The notes beneath the pieces were generated by a model. That model worked only from the letters and a program-made list of their open reading frames with translations. It did not search any database and was not told the origin of the DNA. The translations under genes and the position numbers were made by a program. Positions 1 through 9,105 of a stretch of 64,000 nucleotides of DNA are shown here, one piece after another (within the stretch, counting starts at the first letter, position 1; every line of letters begins with the position of its first letter). The stretch is from Blautia pseudococcoides (GTDB lineage Bacteria > Bacillota > Clostridia > Lachnospirales > Lachnospiraceae): the NCBI RefSeq assembly GCF_001689125.2, contig NZ_CP015405.2:463001-527000 (forward strand). Reading direction: 5' to 3'.

Positions 1-742
1 TCTTTTCCTGCATGACAGGGTGGTCGGTGAGGCGCGATACCATTTCAAGACTCTGGTCTGTATCCAGGCCGCTGCTAAGGGCCAGGGACATGCCGCTTGC
101 AAAACGCGCAGCCGCTATGTTTTCCGAAAGGCCTTTGGTCAGGAAAAATCGTCCGGCAAAGTTTTTAAGAGACTGCCGCCCTTTGCCGGTGCAGGAAAAA
201 TAGAAAAACAGTACGATCACTACAGCGGCAAGCAATAGGAACACCAGGGCATACCGGTTCATAACCTGTCCCAATCCCATAACGCTTCTGGAGATGCCGG
301 TAAGGCCCGTACCAAGCTGTTCAAATACCTGCTCAAAGATAGGCATGACCTTTGTGACCAGTACCAGTACAACGGCCAGCATCATGAGGATCATAACCAG
401 AGGGTAGGTGACAGCGCTTTTAATATTTTTGGAAATGGCATCCTCCCGCTCATAATGTTCGGAAAGGGCTGACATGACATCATCCAGACGGCCTGCCTGC
501 TCTCCGATCTCTACCATATTACACAGATATTTGGGGAAGACTTGCGCTTCCTCCAGGGAGGACCAGAGACAGCCTGTCTGTTCTATCTGCTCCAGGACTG
601 TTTTGAGGATCTGCTGCCCTTCCTCCTGGGGTGCATCCTCCAGCATAATGGTAAGCCCCTCAGTGGAGGAGATGCCGGAGCGGAGAATGAGAGCCATCTG
701 GCTGCAGAAGGTTGAGAGTTCATTGTTGGATAAAACTTTCAT
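1..742 (-). CDS. Type II secretion system F family protein (GspF/PilC-like), 3' end outside window
   Basis: Partial gene; the first 247 residues are present and the reading frame is open to the window edge. The start ATG (740-742) is preceded by an AAAGGAG ribosome binding site. The N-terminal part carries the helical GspF/PilC cytoplasmic domain (about residues 5-110, with the family-typical stretch ending in GEQAGRLDDVMSAL), followed by a hydrophobic segment at about 111-133 and another at about 164-183, then the start of a second F domain. GspF/PilC proteins are the inner-membrane platform of type II secretion and type IV pilus machines, which in Gram-positives include competence and other pilus systems. 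It lies 11 bases downstream of the transglutaminase-like lipoprotein gene and is probably co-transcribed with it. Other pilus genes would be expected beyond the left edge. Confidence 0.85.
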   Translation of the reverse strand, partial: MKVLSNNELSTFCSQMALILRSGISSTEGLTIMLEDAPQEEGQQILKTVLEQIEQTGCLWSSLEEAQVFPKYLCNMVEIGEQAGRLDDVMSALSEHYEREDAISKNIKSAVTYPLVMILMMLAVVLVLVTKVMPIFEQVFEQLGTGLTGISRSVMGLGQVMNRYALVFLLLAAVVIVLFFYFSCTGKGRQSLKNFAGRFFLTKGLSENIAAARFASGMSLALSSGLDTDQSLEMVSRLTDHPVMQEK

Positions 743-753
743 GCTGCTCCTTT

Positions 754-1719
754 CTAACGGGTATACCGTACGGTATAATTACTTCCGTCACCAATGTATT
801 TTAATATCTTTTTGCTGTTTTTATTACTGGAGGCAAAGGTGGGATCCATGCGCTTCCAGCTCTTTCCATCGAATTCAATAATATTGTCGATCCATCCCAC
901 ATCCTTGATGTATACACTGATCCACGCGTGATATACCTTGCCGGAATAGCCGATTTCCAGCTTTGTGGGAATATCCTGGGAGCGCAGCATTGCGGTCATC
1001 AGGGAGGCATAGTCAAAGCAGATGCCTTTGCAGGAGGAAAGGGTCTCGTCCAAATCCGGCAGATATCCGTTTGGGACGGTCTTGGCTTTCTCCTCGTCAT
1101 AGGATATGGTCTCTATGACATAATTGTAGATATCCGCCACAGCATCCAGATCGGAGGAGGCTGTCTTAACCTGTTCCTGAGCAGTTTTCACAGCCTGGCT
1201 TTCCGGGGTGAAATCCACATACTGGTTAGGATACAGGTAGGGAATAAATCCGCTCTCCAGCTTTACATCAATGGTTTCGCTGTAGAGTGCTGCATATTTG
1301 TCACCTGTAATATTTTCATATGTGCTTATGGTGTATGAACCGTCCCCGGAAGTGAGGGGCATGGTCACATAGGGACCAGAGGTTATGAAATATTTGTAAT
1401 TAATGCCGTCAGGGCCGTCTATCTGGATATTGGCCTTGGCTGCATCCCCTGTATACCGGGCCATAATGTAGCCCTGGTCTGTGTGGGAAACGTCGATGAT
1501 CAGGGGTTCTGCCCCCAGTACGGCGGTTCCTGACGCCTGGGGTACATGGACATTCGGCGTATTGGGGCGTACCGTTTCTTTTTTCTCTGCTTGGGAAGTG
1601 CTGGGTTTTTTTGTGGAGCCGGACGATGCGCTGGCGGCGGAACAGGAGGCCAGGATCAGTGCGGGACACAGAACAGCTAAAATGCCGCATAGCAGATGGA
1701 ATATACGGTTGTGAGTCAT
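754..1719 (-). CDS. Transglutaminase-like domain lipoprotein
   Basis: The 321-residue protein begins with a lipoprotein signal peptide ending in LILASC (Cys26 as the lipid-modified residue), then a Ser/Thr/Lys-rich linker, a beta-rich middle region, and a C-terminal transglutaminase-like domain (about residues 180-310). The likely catalytic triad is visible: Cys234 in KGICFDYA, His264 in YHAW and Asp292 in MDPTF. This papain-like superfamily usually acts as a cysteine protease or peptide-modifying enzyme rather than a true transglutaminase. The start is supported by GAGGAGGG just upstream. It is the first gene of a leftward operon that continues into the GspF-like gene, so a role at the envelope in connection with pilus or secretion genes is possible but not shown. 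Confidence 0.85.
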   Translation of the reverse strand: MTHNRIFHLLCGILAVLCPALILASCSAASASSGSTKKPSTSQAEKKETVRPNTPNVHVPQASGTAVLGAEPLIIDVSHTDQGYIMARYTGDAAKANIQIDGPDGINYKYFITSGPYVTMPLTSGDGSYTISTYENITGDKYAALYSETIDVKLESGFIPYLYPNQYVDFTPESQAVKTAQEQVKTASSDLDAVADIYNYVIETISYDEEKAKTVPNGYLPDLDETLSSCKGICFDYASLMTAMLRSQDIPTKLEIGYSGKVYHAWISVYIKDVGWIDNIIEFDGKSWKRMDPTFASSNKNSKKILKYIGDGSNYTVRYTR

Positions 1720-1770
1720 ACGGGACCCTCCTCGTGTCTGCTGCTTCTTTCGTTCTGAACAATTGTTTTA

Positions 1771-1799
1771 ATCATATCATTTTTTCCTTCATAAAGCAA
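1771..1799 (-). promoter_or_regulatory. Sigma-A-type promoter of the transglutaminase/GspF operon
   Basis: On the minus strand: -35 TTGCTT (1794-1799), 17-base spacer, -10 TATGAT (1771-1776). It lies about 50 bases upstream of the lipoprotein start and is back to back with the comEA promoter. Confidence 0.55.
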
Positions 1800-1827
1800 T
1801 ATGAGGGAAAAGTTATGGAATTTGATA

Positions 1828-1856
1828 TTGTAATATGGGACTAAATTCGATAGAAT
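1828..1856 (+). promoter_or_regulatory. Sigma-A-type promoter upstream of comEA
   Basis: TTGTAA (1828-1833), 17-base spacer, TAGAAT (1851-1856). It could drive comEA and, by read-through, the two-component genes behind it. Confidence 0.5.
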
Positions 1857-1915
1857 AGAAATAGTTATGCATACTGGGAACCTTTTAGCCTACTGCTGAG
1901 AGGAGATATGCTGTA

Positions 1916-2602
1916 ATGAAAAAGAAGATTTGTTTCGGACTGCTTGTGCTGTCCGCGTTGTTTATGTCATCCTGTCAAAAACAGGAGGAAACACTTCTGC
2001 TGTCCGGGGAACGGCCGGAGCAGGAGGAAAGTGTACCGAAGGAGTCTGCAGAGTCAAAAGGAAAGGAAGATTCCGAAAAAGAACCGGATGTTCCCAAAGA
2101 GGAGGCGGCCCCACAGCAAATCTGTGTATTCCTGTGCGGCGCAGTAAACCAGCCGGGTGTGTATTACCTGAAAGAAGGAGCGCGGCTCTATGAAGGGATC
2201 GCTGCTGCCGGAGGTTTTGCTGAGGCGGCAGATGAGGACTGGTGGAACCAGGCGGCTGTCCTGTCGGATGGCAGCCGGATTCAGATCTATACCAGGGAAG
2301 AGACCGAGGCATTTCGGCAGGCCGGACAAGACCCGGAAAGAGACGGGGGAGAAATGGATTTGCCGGGAAACGGTGCAGCGTCTGATGCGGCAAATTTAGC
2401 AGAAGCCCAAGGCACCGTAAATATCAACACAGCAACCCAGGAGGAACTGCAGACAGTTCCCGGCATCGGGGAGGTAAAGGCAAAAGCAATTCTCGCCTAC
2501 CGGGAAGAATACGGGGAGTTTTCATCTGCGGAGGATATCCAGCAGGTGCCCGGCATCAAAGGCAAGACCTACGAAAAAATAAAAAACTATATTTCTTACT
2601 GA
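1916..2602 (+). CDS. comEA: ComEA-like competence DNA-binding protein (SLBB + helix-hairpin-helix)
   Basis: A 228-residue exported protein. Residues 1-20 form a signal sequence ending in MSSC, which looks like a lipobox rather than the plain transmembrane anchor of Bacillus ComEA. A Glu/Lys-rich linker follows. Residues about 67-125 form an SLBB-type domain (CVFLCGAVNQPGVY), and residues about 163-228 are a tandem helix-hairpin-helix module with the classic VNINTATQEEL...PGIGEVKAKAI and a second VPGIKG hairpin. ComEA binds double-stranded DNA outside the membrane and hands it to the ComEC channel. comEC follows about 3.1 kb downstream on the same strand, separated by a two-component system and a GerMN lipoprotein. 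The start is followed directly by a lysine-rich n-region. Confidence 0.88.
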   Translation: MKKKICFGLLVLSALFMSSCQKQEETLLLSGERPEQEESVPKESAESKGKEDSEKEPDVPKEEAAPQQICVFLCGAVNQPGVYYLKEGARLYEGIAAAGGFAEAADEDWWNQAAVLSDGSRIQIYTREETEAFRQAGQDPERDGGEMDLPGNGAASDAANLAEAQGTVNINTATQEELQTVPGIGEVKAKAILAYREEYGEFSSAEDIQQVPGIKGKTYEKIKNYISY

Positions 2603-2650
2603 GATATAGTCCGGTATAACGGGCAAACTTAAGGATGAGGAGATAATTAA

Positions 2651-3340
2651 ATGAGTAAAAGAGTTTTAGTTGTGGATGATGAGAAATTGATCGTAAAGGG
2701 AATCCGTTTCAGCCTGGAGCAGGATAATATGGAAGTGGACTGCGCGTACGATGGGGAGGAAGCGCTGGAGAAAGCCAGGGAGAACAATTATGATATGATC
2801 CTTCTGGATATTATGCTTCCCAAGATGACAGGCCTGGAGGTCTGCCAGCAGATCCGTGAATTTTCCCAGGTACCCATCATTATGCTGACTGCCAAGGGCG
2901 AGGACATGGATAAGATACTGGGGCTTGAATATGGTGCGGATGACTATATTACCAAGCCGTTTAATATTCTGGAGGTGAAGGCCCGTATCAAGGCCATTAT
3001 GCGCCGGACCAAAAAAGACGAGAAGCAGGCAGAGCGTACCGGTTCCCTCACAGTGGGAGACCTGCGTCTGGACTGCGAGAGCCGCAGGGTTTTCATTAGC
3101 GATAAGGAAGTCAATCTGACCGCAAAGGAGTTTGACGTTCTGGAACTTCTTGTAAAGAATCCGAACAAGGTTTACAGCAGGGAGAATCTGCTGAATCTGG
3201 TGTGGGGTTATGAATATCCGGGGGATGTGCGCACGGTTGACGTCCATATCCGTCGTCTGAGAGAGAAGATCGAGGAGACTCCCAGTGAGCCAAAGTATGT
3301 ACATACCAAGTGGGGTGTGGGATATTATTTTCAGGTATAA
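2651..3340 (+). CDS. OmpR/PhoB-family response regulator
   Basis: A 229-residue two-domain regulator. The receiver domain (1-120) shows the acidic pair Asp9/Asp10, phosphoacceptor Asp53 in LLDIMLP, Thr80 and Lys102. The winged-helix DNA-binding domain (about 130-228) shows LTAKEFDVLELL and the recognition region RTVDVHIRRLREKIE. It sits 15 bases upstream of a HAMP-type histidine kinase, its probable partner. Placement between comEA and comEC suggests, without proof, control of envelope or competence functions. The start has GGATGAGGAG upstream. The specific regulon cannot be deduced, so no gene symbol is given. Confidence 0.92.
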   Translation: MSKRVLVVDDEKLIVKGIRFSLEQDNMEVDCAYDGEEALEKARENNYDMILLDIMLPKMTGLEVCQQIREFSQVPIIMLTAKGEDMDKILGLEYGADDYITKPFNILEVKARIKAIMRRTKKDEKQAERTGSLTVGDLRLDCESRRVFISDKEVNLTAKEFDVLELLVKNPNKVYSRENLLNLVWGYEYPGDVRTVDVHIRRLREKIEETPSEPKYVHTKWGVGYYFQV

Positions 3341-3355
3341 GGAAAAAGGGAGTCT

Positions 3356-4795
3356 GTGAAGTTGTTTGGAAAAAAAATAAAACATACATTTTTTAAGAGT
3401 CTGCGGTTTCGGATCCTGCTGATCCTCATTGTCATCGGAATTGTTCCCAGCATTATTGTGGAAAATGTCATTGTGAACAGTTATGAGAACCGGGCTGTGG
3501 ATATCAGGATTGTCAATGTAAAGAACCAGTGCGACATTCTGGGCAACCAGCTCATGAGAGAGGATTATCTGAATCATCCGGAGTCTGAGGTGATCAATAA
3601 TGAGCTTTCCATGCTCTCTGCCATCTATAATGGCAGGATACTCATTATCAATGAGGATTTCAAAGTCATTAAAGATACATTTGATATCGACGTGGGAAGA
3701 TATGTGCTCTCTGAGGAGGTTATCCGGTCCTTTGAGGGGGAAAAGAATACACCTCATTATGATGAGAAGAACTCTTATATTGAGCTTACAAGCCCGCTGA
3801 CCGTTCCGGGAAAGAAAAAGGTCAAGGGTGTAATGCTCATGAGTATTTCCACCAGCGAGATCGCAGACAGCGTTGATATGCTGGAGCAGAGGGGGAATCT
3901 CCTTCTCATTGCCATCTGTCTCCTTGTGGTGGTGTTCGGATACTTTCTTGCCGGTGTTTTAGTGAAGCCATTTTCCAGGGTCACCAAGTCCATTGAGGAT
4001 TTGACGGACGGATATCTGGATGAGGAGATCTCTGTTCCCGACTATACAGAGACAGAGCTGATAACCAATGCTTTCAACAAGATGTTGAGCCGCATGAAAG
4101 TCCTGGATGAATCCAGGCAGGAGTTTGTATCCAATGTGTCCCATGAGCTGAAGACGCCTATGACCTCCATGAAGGTTCTGGCGGATTCCCTGGTGGGCCA
4201 GGAGAATGTGCCTGTGGAGCTGTACCAGGAGTTTATGCAGGATATCGCTGTGGAGATAGACAGGGAGAACAAGATCATTACAGACCTTCTTTCCCTGGTG
4301 AAGATGGACAAAAAGGCATCTGACTTAAATATTGCTGAGGTTAATATCAACCAGCTTCTGGAAAATATCCTGAAGCGGTTAAAGCCTATTGCTGAGGCAA
4401 AGCAGGTGGAACTGATCCTGGAGAGCTACCGGCCTGTAGTGGCGGAGGTGGATGAGGTGAAGCTGAGCCTGGCTTTGTCTAATCTGGTGGAGAATGGGAT
4501 CAAATACAATACAGAGGATGGCTGGGTGCGTGTGACACTGAATGCTGACCATAAATATTTTTATGTGTCTGTTGCGGACTCCGGCATTGGAATCCCGGAG
4601 GAGAGCATTGACAGGATATTTGAGAGATTTTACCGGGTGGACAAATCCCATTCCAGAGAGATCGGCGGCACGGGCCTTGGCCTTGCCATCACCAGAAATG
4701 CCATTGTTATGCACAGGGGCGCTGTAAAAGTAAAAAGTGAAGAGCATAAAGGAACCACCTTCTCTGTGAGAATTCCTTTGACCTATATTGCTTAA
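3356..4795 (+). CDS. Membrane sensor histidine kinase (HAMP, HisKA, HATPase)
   Basis: 479 residues from a GTG start, just behind a purine-rich GGAAAAAGGGAG. A first transmembrane helix (about 18-38) and a second (about 181-203) flank an extracytoplasmic sensor region of about 140 residues with a Cache/PAS-like look (YNGRILIINEDFKVIKDTF). A HAMP linker (about 203-255) leads to the HisKA helix with phospho-accepting His263 in SNVSHELKTPM. The ATPase domain shows the N box (NLVENGIKYN), the G1 box (DSGIGIPEE), the F box (IFERFYRVD) and the G2 box (GGTGLGLAI). It should phosphorylate the response regulator encoded immediately upstream. The signal it senses is unknown. Confidence 0.92.
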   Translation: MKLFGKKIKHTFFKSLRFRILLILIVIGIVPSIIVENVIVNSYENRAVDIRIVNVKNQCDILGNQLMREDYLNHPESEVINNELSMLSAIYNGRILIINEDFKVIKDTFDIDVGRYVLSEEVIRSFEGEKNTPHYDEKNSYIELTSPLTVPGKKKVKGVMLMSISTSEIADSVDMLEQRGNLLLIAICLLVVVFGYFLAGVLVKPFSRVTKSIEDLTDGYLDEEISVPDYTETELITNAFNKMLSRMKVLDESRQEFVSNVSHELKTPMTSMKVLADSLVGQENVPVELYQEFMQDIAVEIDRENKIITDLLSLVKMDKKASDLNIAEVNINQLLENILKRLKPIAEAKQVELILESYRPVVAEVDEVKLSLALSNLVENGIKYNTEDGWVRVTLNADHKYFYVSVADSGIGIPEESIDRIFERFYRVDKSHSREIGGTGLGLAITRNAIVMHRGAVKVKSEEHKGTTFSVRIPLTYIA

Positions 4796-4810
4796 AAGGA
4801 GGTGGCAGCA

Positions 4811-5752
4811 TTGAAGAAAATAAGACTTATGGGTCTTCTACTTTTAGCCGTATGCGTTCTGGCAGGCTGCGGGAAGCTGAAGGAGCAGAATGATACAGAG
4901 AAAGCAGAATACCGCATGTATTACCTGTCCCCCACGGAGGAAGCCCTGGTGGAGGATGACTATGTACCAGAAGAACGGGTGACTGCCAGCATGGTAAGTG
5001 AGATGGCAAAAAAGCTGACAGAGCCTGTGGACAGTGACGATTATGTAAAACTGCTTCCGGACGATGTGAAGATCCGGGAATATGAATTTGACGGGCGGGG
5101 CGTCGTGCTGAATTTTAATGACGCCTACTCTAAAATGAAGAATACCAGGGAGATCCTTGTGCGGGCAGGAATCGTAAAATCCTTCACCCAGATTCCGGGA
5201 GTCATCAATGTGACTTTCCTGGTGGGCGGTGAGCCGGTGACAGATTCTAACGGCAATGCCTATGGTGCCATGGACAAGGACACTTTTGTGGAAAATGAAG
5301 GGGAGAACCCCAATTCGTATGTCTATGCAGATGTAAATCTGTACTTTGCAAACGAGGCCGGCGACAAGCTGGTGAAGGTGACAAACGGCGGCGGGTATTA
5401 CAGCATAAATGTGCCGCTGGAGAAAAAAATCGTGGAGTTACTGATAAAAGGTCCGCCCAGCGATTCGGATGCCCAGCCCACCATTGCAAAGGATACCAAG
5501 ATTTTAGGGGTATCTATTGTGGAGGGTGTGTGCTATGTGAATCTGGACAAGACCTTTATGAACCAGAGTATGAATGTACAGCAGGAGCTGCCGGTTTATT
5601 CCATTGTCAACTCCCTGATGGATGCGTGCAAGATACATGGCGTGCAGATTTCCGTGGAAGGAGAGACAAAGGTCACGTTCCGGGAGAGTATGAGCCTGGA
5701 TAAACTTTATAAGGCAGATTACAGTTTAGTGGAGGATACATCAGATGAGTAA
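4811..5752 (+). CDS. GerMN-domain lipoprotein
   Basis: The start chosen is TTG at 4811: an AGGAGG (4797-4802) sits 8 bases before it, whereas the in-frame GTG at 4802 overlaps that ribosome binding site. The resulting 313-residue protein opens MKKIRLMGLLLLAVCVLAGC, a clear lipoprotein signal with Cys20. Two GerMN repeats follow (about 60-170 and 185-300), recognisable from VVLNFNDAYSKM and VCYVNLDKTFMNQ. GerM-type proteins act in sporulation and germination in Bacillus, but this domain also occurs in other wall-associated lipoproteins. It lies 15 bases behind the histidine kinase and overlaps comEC by 8 bases, so it could be an accessory partner of the kinase. Confidence 0.85.
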   Translation: MKKIRLMGLLLLAVCVLAGCGKLKEQNDTEKAEYRMYYLSPTEEALVEDDYVPEERVTASMVSEMAKKLTEPVDSDDYVKLLPDDVKIREYEFDGRGVVLNFNDAYSKMKNTREILVRAGIVKSFTQIPGVINVTFLVGGEPVTDSNGNAYGAMDKDTFVENEGENPNSYVYADVNLYFANEAGDKLVKVTNGGGYYSINVPLEKKIVELLIKGPPSDSDAQPTIAKDTKILGVSIVEGVCYVNLDKTFMNQSMNVQQELPVYSIVNSLMDACKIHGVQISVEGETKVTFRESMSLDKLYKADYSLVEDTSDE

Positions 5753-7958
5753 ACGGCCTCTGTGTGCCTTTGCCCTGCTTTTCATGGCAGTCATCTGGTG
5801 TCTGAACCTGGCGGGAGTTCCCTTTTTCGGGAATGCTCCCCCGGTTCTGCCAAACGGCTGCAGCCCGGACCATGCGGTGCTTGAGGGCAGGGTTTATGAG
5901 ACAAAAAGCAATTCTTTTTATACCACTCTATATATCAGACAAGTAAAAATTCTAAATGATCCTGACAAATATTCCATAGAACAGGTAAAAGTGAATATCA
6001 AAAATGATCTGGCGGACAATACCGTCAGGCCGGGCAGGAAAGTGCGCCTTACCGGTGATCTGCGGCAGATTCCCCTTCCTTCCAATCCGGGGCAGTTCAA
6101 TGAAAGGAGCTATTATTATGCCAGGAAGATCAAATGGTATCTGGAGGGCAGCAGCATGAAAGCGTTTCCGCCGGATGCCTGGTCTTTTGCTGCGCTGCGC
6201 TGCCAGGCAAAGAGTTTCCTGAGAGACAAGATACTGGAACTGGCACCTTTTGACACCGGAGGGATTTTCTGCGCCATGCTGCTGGGGGAAAAGCAGGAGA
6301 TTGGTAAGGAGGATCAGTTGTTGCTGAAGCTGGACGGAGTTCTTCATATTGCTGCCATCAGTGGCACCCATCTTTCTTTTCTGGGATGGGGGGTGTTCCG
6401 GCTGCTGCGGAAACTGCGTGTGCCGGTGGCAGCTGCAGGGGGGATTTCTGTAATGCTGATGGTACAGTACGGGATATTTACGGGGAGCAGTGCCTCTGCG
6501 ATGCGCGCTGTGATCATGTTTTCTCTTGCAGTGGGGGCCATGGCGGCAGGCAGGACATACGATCTGCTCTCCGCTCTGTCGCTGTCGGCAGTGCTGCTGC
6601 TTCTGGAAAGTCCGGGATATCTGTATGACAGCGGATTCCTATTGTCTTTTGGAGCTATTCTGGGGCTGGCTGTGGTCTGTCCCGCATTTTCGGAAAGGAA
6701 AGAAAAAAGAAAGGCGGCAATGGCACTGAAATCCGGTCTGGCTGTGCAGCTTGCCACGGTTCCTATACAGATGTATTTCTTCTATGAACTGCCTGTATTT
6801 GGGATTCTGGTGAACCTGCTGGTGCTGCCTACGGTGGGGATCGTGCTGGCTTCCGGGGTATTCGGGTGTCTGGCAGGCCTGGCAGTTCCGTTTTTGGGCG
6901 GGCTTTTCATGCTACCCGGAGCCTTTTTTCTAAAGATGTATCTTTTTATCGGACAAATTTTGAGACAGATCCCTTTTGCTTCTGTGATAACAGGCAGGCC
7001 CTTCATGTGGAAAATTCTGCTGTATTATATTTTACTGGCAGTGTGGGTGGGGCGGGGCGGAAAGGGGGAGAAAAAGCGGCATATTCTGCTGCGGTATCTT
7101 CCCCTGGTTCTGGGCATGTTTCTGCTCTTCGTAAAGATACCGGACAGAAAACTGAGGATCACCTTTTTGGATGTGGGCCAGGGGGATTGTTCTGTGGTTA
7201 TGCATGAGGGAAAAACTTATGTCGTCGACGGCGGGAGCAGCAGTGTGTCCGGTGTGGGAAATTACAGGATACTGCCTTTTTTAAAATGTATGGGAATCCG
7301 GAAGATTGACGGTATTTTTCTTTCCCATATGGATGATGACCATATAAATGGAATCGGAGAGCTGCTGGAGGCCATCAGAAACAGGGAGACAACTCTGCGG
7401 ATAGAAAAAATTTTTTTATCTGAGTGCGGAGACAAACAGGAGAAGCTAAAAGCAATAGAGAAGACAGGGCGTGAGGCAGGATGCCGGATTTTATATCTCT
7501 ATGGAGGGGACAGGATCAAAAGCAGAGAGATGGAACTGCGCTGTCTTTATCCCTTTGAGAATACAGAGGGAGACAACAACGAAGCCTCCCAGGTTCTTCT
7601 GCTGTCTCTGGGGGATTTTAGGGCGCTTTTTACCGGAGATATGGAGGGCGCAGGAGAAACAGCAGTCACGGAGGCCCTGGAGCAGAAACAGATAGAGGCG
7701 CAGGTACTGAAAGTGGCGCATCACGGCTCAAAGAATTCCACATCCGTCCGTTTTTTGGAAGCGCTGAAGCCTGCTGCCGGCATCATATCCTGCGGGGTGG
7801 ATAACCGCTACGGACATCCCCACAGAGCGCTGACCGAAAGGCTTTTACAGGAAACGGTGAAAGTATTTCAGACAAAAGAACTGGGAGCCGTATTTCTGGT
7901 CACGGATGGAAAAAGAACAGAAGTATCTTTTCAGTATAAAAAATCCATGGTAAACTAG
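5745..7958 (+). CDS. comEC: ComEC/Rec2 DNA uptake channel with metallo-beta-lactamase domain
   Basis: A 737-residue membrane protein. It has an N-terminal soluble OB-like segment (about 30-130), the Competence domain with many transmembrane helices (about 170-460, including the conserved HIAAISGTHLSFL), and a C-terminal metallo-beta-lactamase domain (about 475-735) with FLDVGQGDCSVV, HMDDDHINGI, TGDM and VAHHGSKNST. ComEC forms the membrane channel through which a single DNA strand enters during transformation; the C-terminal domain probably degrades the other strand. The start overlaps the end of the GerMN gene by 8 bases, indicating translational coupling. Together with comEA and comF in this window it gives part of a DNA uptake set. 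Confidence 0.93.
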   Translation: MSKRPLCAFALLFMAVIWCLNLAGVPFFGNAPPVLPNGCSPDHAVLEGRVYETKSNSFYTTLYIRQVKILNDPDKYSIEQVKVNIKNDLADNTVRPGRKVRLTGDLRQIPLPSNPGQFNERSYYYARKIKWYLEGSSMKAFPPDAWSFAALRCQAKSFLRDKILELAPFDTGGIFCAMLLGEKQEIGKEDQLLLKLDGVLHIAAISGTHLSFLGWGVFRLLRKLRVPVAAAGGISVMLMVQYGIFTGSSASAMRAVIMFSLAVGAMAAGRTYDLLSALSLSAVLLLLESPGYLYDSGFLLSFGAILGLAVVCPAFSERKEKRKAAMALKSGLAVQLATVPIQMYFFYELPVFGILVNLLVLPTVGIVLASGVFGCLAGLAVPFLGGLFMLPGAFFLKMYLFIGQILRQIPFASVITGRPFMWKILLYYILLAVWVGRGGKGEKKRHILLRYLPLVLGMFLLFVKIPDRKLRITFLDVGQGDCSVVMHEGKTYVVDGGSSSVSGVGNYRILPFLKCMGIRKIDGIFLSHMDDDHINGIGELLEAIRNRETTLRIEKIFLSECGDKQEKLKAIEKTGREAGCRILYLYGGDRIKSREMELRCLYPFENTEGDNNEASQVLLLSLGDFRALFTGDMEGAGETAVTEALEQKQIEAQVLKVAHHGSKNSTSVRFLEALKPAAGIISCGVDNRYGHPHRALTERLLQETVKVFQTKELGAVFLVTDGKRTEVSFQYKKSMVN

Positions 7959-8011
7959 AGAGTATCTGATCTGCACAGGAGTTTGGATGCGCAGCAAAAG
8001 GAGTAACTATA

Positions 8012-8989
8012 ATGAAAAGTTTACAGGAAGACATAAAAAACCAGGATTTCAAAAAGGCCTATCTTTTCTGCGGGGAGGAGGCCTATCTGAAACAGCAGTA
8101 TAAACATAGAATGAAGGCAGCCCTGCTGCCGGAAGATGACAGCATGAATTTTTCCCTGTTTGAGGGAAAAAAGACAGAGCCTAAAAGCGTGATTGACCTG
8201 GCGGAGACCATGCCTTTTTTTGCTGACCGCAGAGTGATCATGCTGGAAGACACGGGATTTTTCAAAAGCCAGTGTACGGATCTGCCGGAGTATATGGCGG
8301 AACTGCCGGATTACCTCTGCATGATTTTTGTGGAGGATGAAGTGGATAAGCGCAGCCGGATGTACAAAGCAGTAAAGAAGTACGGAAGAGTCGTGGAATT
8401 TGCAAAACAGGATTCCCAAACCTTGATCCGGTGGGTATTAAATATGATGAAGCGAGAAGGAAAGAAGATAACCCAGGGGGATATGGAACTTTTTCTGACA
8501 AAGACAGGGACAGATATGGGAAACATAGAAAAGGAGCTGGAAAAGCTTCTCTGTTATACCATGGGCCGGGATGTCATCACTGCCGGGGACATAGAAGCTG
8601 TGTGCACCACACAGATCACCAATCATATTTTTGACATGATCAAAGCCGTGACGGAGAAAAGGCAGAAGAGAGCACTGGATCTGTATTATGACCTGCTGTC
8701 CTTAAAAGAGCCGCCCATGAGAATTCTTTTTCTGCTTGCCCGCCAGTTTAATCTGATCATGCAGGTGAAAGAGCTTTCCAAGGAAGGATATGACCAGTCA
8801 GCCATTGCCAAGAGAACAGGACTCCAGCCCTTTGTAGTGAGAAATTATGCCGGTTATGCAAACAGGTACAGTACAGAGGATCTGCGGGCCACGGTGGAGG
8901 AATGTGTACAGACAGAGGCGAAAGTAAAGACAGGCTATATGAATGACGTGATGAGCGTGGAACTTCTGCTGGTGAAATTCAGCAGCTAG
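8012..8989 (+). CDS. holA: DNA polymerase III delta subunit
   Basis: A 325-residue HolA-type protein with the expected N-terminal AAA+-like fold beginning AYLFCGEEAYLKQQY, the middle motif in which a loop reads TKTGTDMGNIEKELEKL, and the C-terminal helical collar domain. HolA opens the beta clamp within the clamp loader of the replicative polymerase. It follows comEC by 53 bases, the order common in Firmicutes (comEC-holA-rpsT). The ribosome binding site AAAGGAG lies just before the ATG. The stop codon lies next to and partly inside a 13-bp hairpin. Confidence 0.92.
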   Translation: MKSLQEDIKNQDFKKAYLFCGEEAYLKQQYKHRMKAALLPEDDSMNFSLFEGKKTEPKSVIDLAETMPFFADRRVIMLEDTGFFKSQCTDLPEYMAELPDYLCMIFVEDEVDKRSRMYKAVKKYGRVVEFAKQDSQTLIRWVLNMMKREGKKITQGDMELFLTKTGTDMGNIEKELEKLLCYTMGRDVITAGDIEAVCTTQITNHIFDMIKAVTEKRQKRALDLYYDLLSLKEPPMRILFLLARQFNLIMQVKELSKEGYDQSAIAKRTGLQPFVVRNYAGYANRYSTEDLRATVEECVQTEAKVKTGYMNDVMSVELLLVKFSS

Positions 8990-9024
8990 TACAGCGTTGC
9001 ATAAGTCTTGCGCAACACTGTACT
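8988..9024 (+). repeat. Intergenic hairpin over the holA stop codon
   Basis: Stem 8988-9000 pairs with 9012-9024 (AGTACAG, one mismatch, GTTGC), loop of 11 bases. It begins inside the holA stop codon and is not followed by a T-run, so it is not a typical terminator; it may protect the 3' end of the transcript or be part of a dispersed repeat. Confidence 0.5.
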
Positions 9025-9105
9025 GGTGCTCCATCCTGCCGGAATCACACTGCAGGGGGCGTGTATCTGAAAATAGCGTTCGGTATTTGGGGACCGGAAA
9101 GGGGT

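Noticed and set aside
2666..3757. Long antisense open frame (363 codons) over the response regulator and kinase
   Set aside because: It is a shadow of two clearly conserved genes and shows no recognisable protein pattern or ribosome binding site.
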